Source of the DNA: Motacilla alba alba
Lineage: Eukaryota; Chordata; Aves; Passeriformes; Motacillidae
DNA: 64,000 nt
Direction: 5' to 3'
NCBI RefSeq assembly: GCF_015832195.1
Contig: NC_052027.1
Span: 17,480,149-17,544,148 of the forward strand
Made by a program: the position numbers and the translations under genes. Below the pieces are notes generated by a model. The model was not told the DNA's origin and ran no database searches. It worked only from the letters and a program-made list of their open reading frames with translations. This document shows, piece after piece, positions 62,401-64,000 of the stretch; position 1 is the stretch's first letter, and each line of letters begins with the position of its first letter.

Positions 62401-63116
62401 GTCCCCCTGTCCGGTCCAGGAGTCGCCGTGACAGGAGCAGTATAAGCGGACCAGTGCCTAAGATGCCCCGGAGAAGGGAAACACCGTCATGGGCATCTCC
62501 CAGACGCAGCCGTGCCCCCCAGCAAGGTCCGGCCCAGAGTCCCCCTGTCCGGTCCCGGAGTCGCCGTGACAGGAGCAGCATGAGCGGACCAGGGCCTGAG
62601 ATGCCCCGGAGAAGGGAATCACCGTCACCGGCATCCCCCAGACGCAGCCGTTCCGCCCAGCAAGGTCCGGCCCAGAGTCCCCCTGTCCGGTCCCGGAGTC
62701 GCCGTGACAGGAGCAGCATGAGTGGACCAAGGGCTGAGAGGCCCAGGCAAAGGGAGACACCGTCACAGGCATCCCCCAGACGCAGCCTTTCGCACCAGGA
62801 AGGTGGGGCCCAGAGCCCACCTGTCTGCTCCAGGAGTCAGCATGACAGGAGCAGCGGGACAGGGCCAAGGGCTGAGATGCCCCGGAGAAGGGAATCACCG
62901 TCACCGGCATCCCCCAGATGCAGCCGCTCCCGCCTGCAGCGCCGGGCCTCGAATCAACGTGTGCGGTCCAGGAGTCCCCAGGACAGGAGCAGGAGGACAG
63001 CAGCGAGTGCTGAGAGGCCCAGGCCCAGGGGGACACCGTCGGGGACGTCCCGCAGGAGCAACCGCTCCCCCGAGCGACGTCGCACCTCAACTCGGACCTC
63101 CAACAGCAGCACGTAG
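59420..63116 (+). CDS. PHF7-like zinc-finger protein with RS-repeat tail, copy D (780 aa)
   Basis: Exons: 59420-59462, 59785-59876, 59962-60063, 60348-60472, 60549-60711, 60798-60904, 61106-61219, 61367-61485, 61639-63116. All zinc ligands are present. Distinguishing residues: GAQEP at the end of exon 1, CAHVFCM as in A, FRQENEHLGLMG in exon 3 where the others read FRHESNRVGLMG, ARAAQK at its end, CVNQYISPY in exon 4, RIPFR in exon 6. The QENE sequence is closer to what I know of other PHF7 proteins, so D may keep the ancestral form. The tail has eight repeats, with Lys for Glu in one unit (PVPKMPRR) and SSQQG for SGQQG in another. Confidence 0.86.
61986..63089 (+). repeat. Coding minisatellite, eight 138-bp units (gene D)
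   Basis: Eight in-frame 138-bp units in the same order as gene B, including the two divergent extra units, so B and D tails derive from one expansion event. Confidence 0.95.
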
Positions 63117-64000
63117 CGTCATCTTTTCTTTCTGTTCCGTGGGTTCGCTGCCAGAAGCGAAGGTGAGAATGGTCAGTGCAGAGACCTTGAGATTTGCCGG
63201 TCTGTGAGAAAAGCATATTAGCTCTTGACATTTCTGCTGGCAGGAAAGAAGTCTGTGCTAAATACCTTGATTTCTGTGTAGCCGTGTATTCAGCGAAAAG
63301 TCACTTAAGGATGTGGGTCATTAAAAAGGACTCTTCTTCCTGCCTTTAGACTCTCCAGCCTCAGATGTTTCCCCACTGCTTACCCTTGCAAGTGAAGCAC
63401 TCCTTAACGGGCTTGGATACGCTTAGGGAGGCATTCAGAGCAAGGTGGCTCTTAGGGAAGCTGTCTCTGAAAAGGACGTGTGCTGTGTCGCTATCCTTGA
63501 GCAATCTCATTTCAGTAAAGCCAAAAGGAAGAAGAAAGAAGAGAGTGAGACACTGCCTCAAGTGTCCGAAGAAAACGAGGACTATGTTGCTGCTGATTTG
63601 ATAGACTTGATTGGACCTTCAAAGAACAAACCGGGAAAGACTGAGGAAATGCCCTGGGACAAAGGGCATAAGCAGGACTCTGCCCCAGATGACCATTTGG
63701 ACCTTTGTCTGAGAACGACACAGCTCACGCGTGAGTGCTTTCAAGTTTTCCTCCTTTGGAGACACAGAGGAGTTGGGCATCAAAGAAGGTAACAGCAGAA
63801 CCCTTCTAACAGGGCCTTTGCTGAGGAAGAGCTTCTGGCAGGCTCTGTAGAACAACACGGTGTAAAGAAGGTCAGCATCCAGGGGATTTTCAGCAGCAGA
63901 AGCCAGTAATTAGGCAGAAGCATTTTGATCTTCATTTCTGCTTGCCAAGGCTGTGGTAGATTAACGACAGGTAACTCATGCTTGCATCTCAGGAATTCTG
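63114..64000 (+). repeat. Array unit E, truncated by window end
   Basis: Sequence following the gene D stop codon repeats the beginning of units B-D without a break, so at least one more unit starts here. The array therefore continues beyond the window; total copy number cannot be given. Confidence 0.92.
63516..63788 (+). pseudogene. NOL8: NOL8 exon-12 homologue at the start of unit E
   Basis: First exon of the NOL8-derived fragment with the same one-base deletion as the other copies, plus a Glu-to-Lys change (GHKQDSAP). The remaining exon homologues lie beyond the window. Confidence 0.85.

Larger units (their letters stand above)
52915..63113 (+). repeat. Array unit D
   Basis: Fourth tandem unit, 10,199 bp. 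Carries the eight-repeat tail. It has its own small indels: a two-base loss with substitutions near 53062, one additional G in the poly-G tract and two rather than three copies of the intron 3 VNTR. Slightly more diverged from B and C than those two are from each other. Confidence 0.92.

Overview
The window is vertebrate, almost certainly avian and probably songbird nuclear DNA. Genes are split by GT-AG introns, CR1-type LINE fragments are scattered through it, a compact CpG island separates two head-to-head housekeeping genes, and the centre and right hold PHF7-like zinc-finger genes of a type recognised from bird genomes. The species assignment is inference; no search was possible.

Left part (1-14.9 kb): the 5' half of CENPP (kinetochore protein CENP-P) on the minus strand. 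Five coding exons are visible, all in compatible phase; the remaining 3' exons lie beyond position 1. A GC-rich island at about 14.5-15.4 kb is the shared bidirectional promoter of CENPP and NOL8.

Middle (15.76-25.68 kb): a complete NOL8 gene (nucleolar RRM protein of ribosome biogenesis) on the plus strand. I could join sixteen coding exons in frame to about 1,242 residues. Intron 5 (numbering coding exons from the ATG) is a textbook U12-type AT-AC intron. The stop codon lies inside an AATAAA signal.

Right part (23.0-64.0 kb): a tandem array with a period of about 10 kb. Each unit holds a 3' NOL8 fragment, an inverted and internally deleted PHF7-like gene remnant on the minus strand, and an intact nine-coding-exon PHF7-like gene on the plus strand. 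Unit A (23005-32760) uses the genuine NOL8 3' end. Units B, C and D (32761-42975, 42976-52914, 52915-63113) carry decayed copies of it, and unit E starts at 63114 and runs off the window. The PHF7-like proteins combine an N-terminal extended PHD / RING-like / PHD zinc-binding module with a long Arg/Ser-rich tail made of exact 46-residue (138-bp) tandem repeats: six in A and C, eight in B and D.

How it fits together: NOL8 and the PHF7-like genes share one strand, and every PHF7-like stop codon sits on the junction with sequence derived from NOL8 intron 12. Each PHF7-like 3' UTR would therefore be NOL8 sequence. A transcript running past the NOL8-type 3' end would cross antisense PHF7-like sequence and then sense PHF7-like sequence, so it could fold as a hairpin. 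Whether this makes small RNAs or controls the family is untested, but it is the most interesting possibility here.
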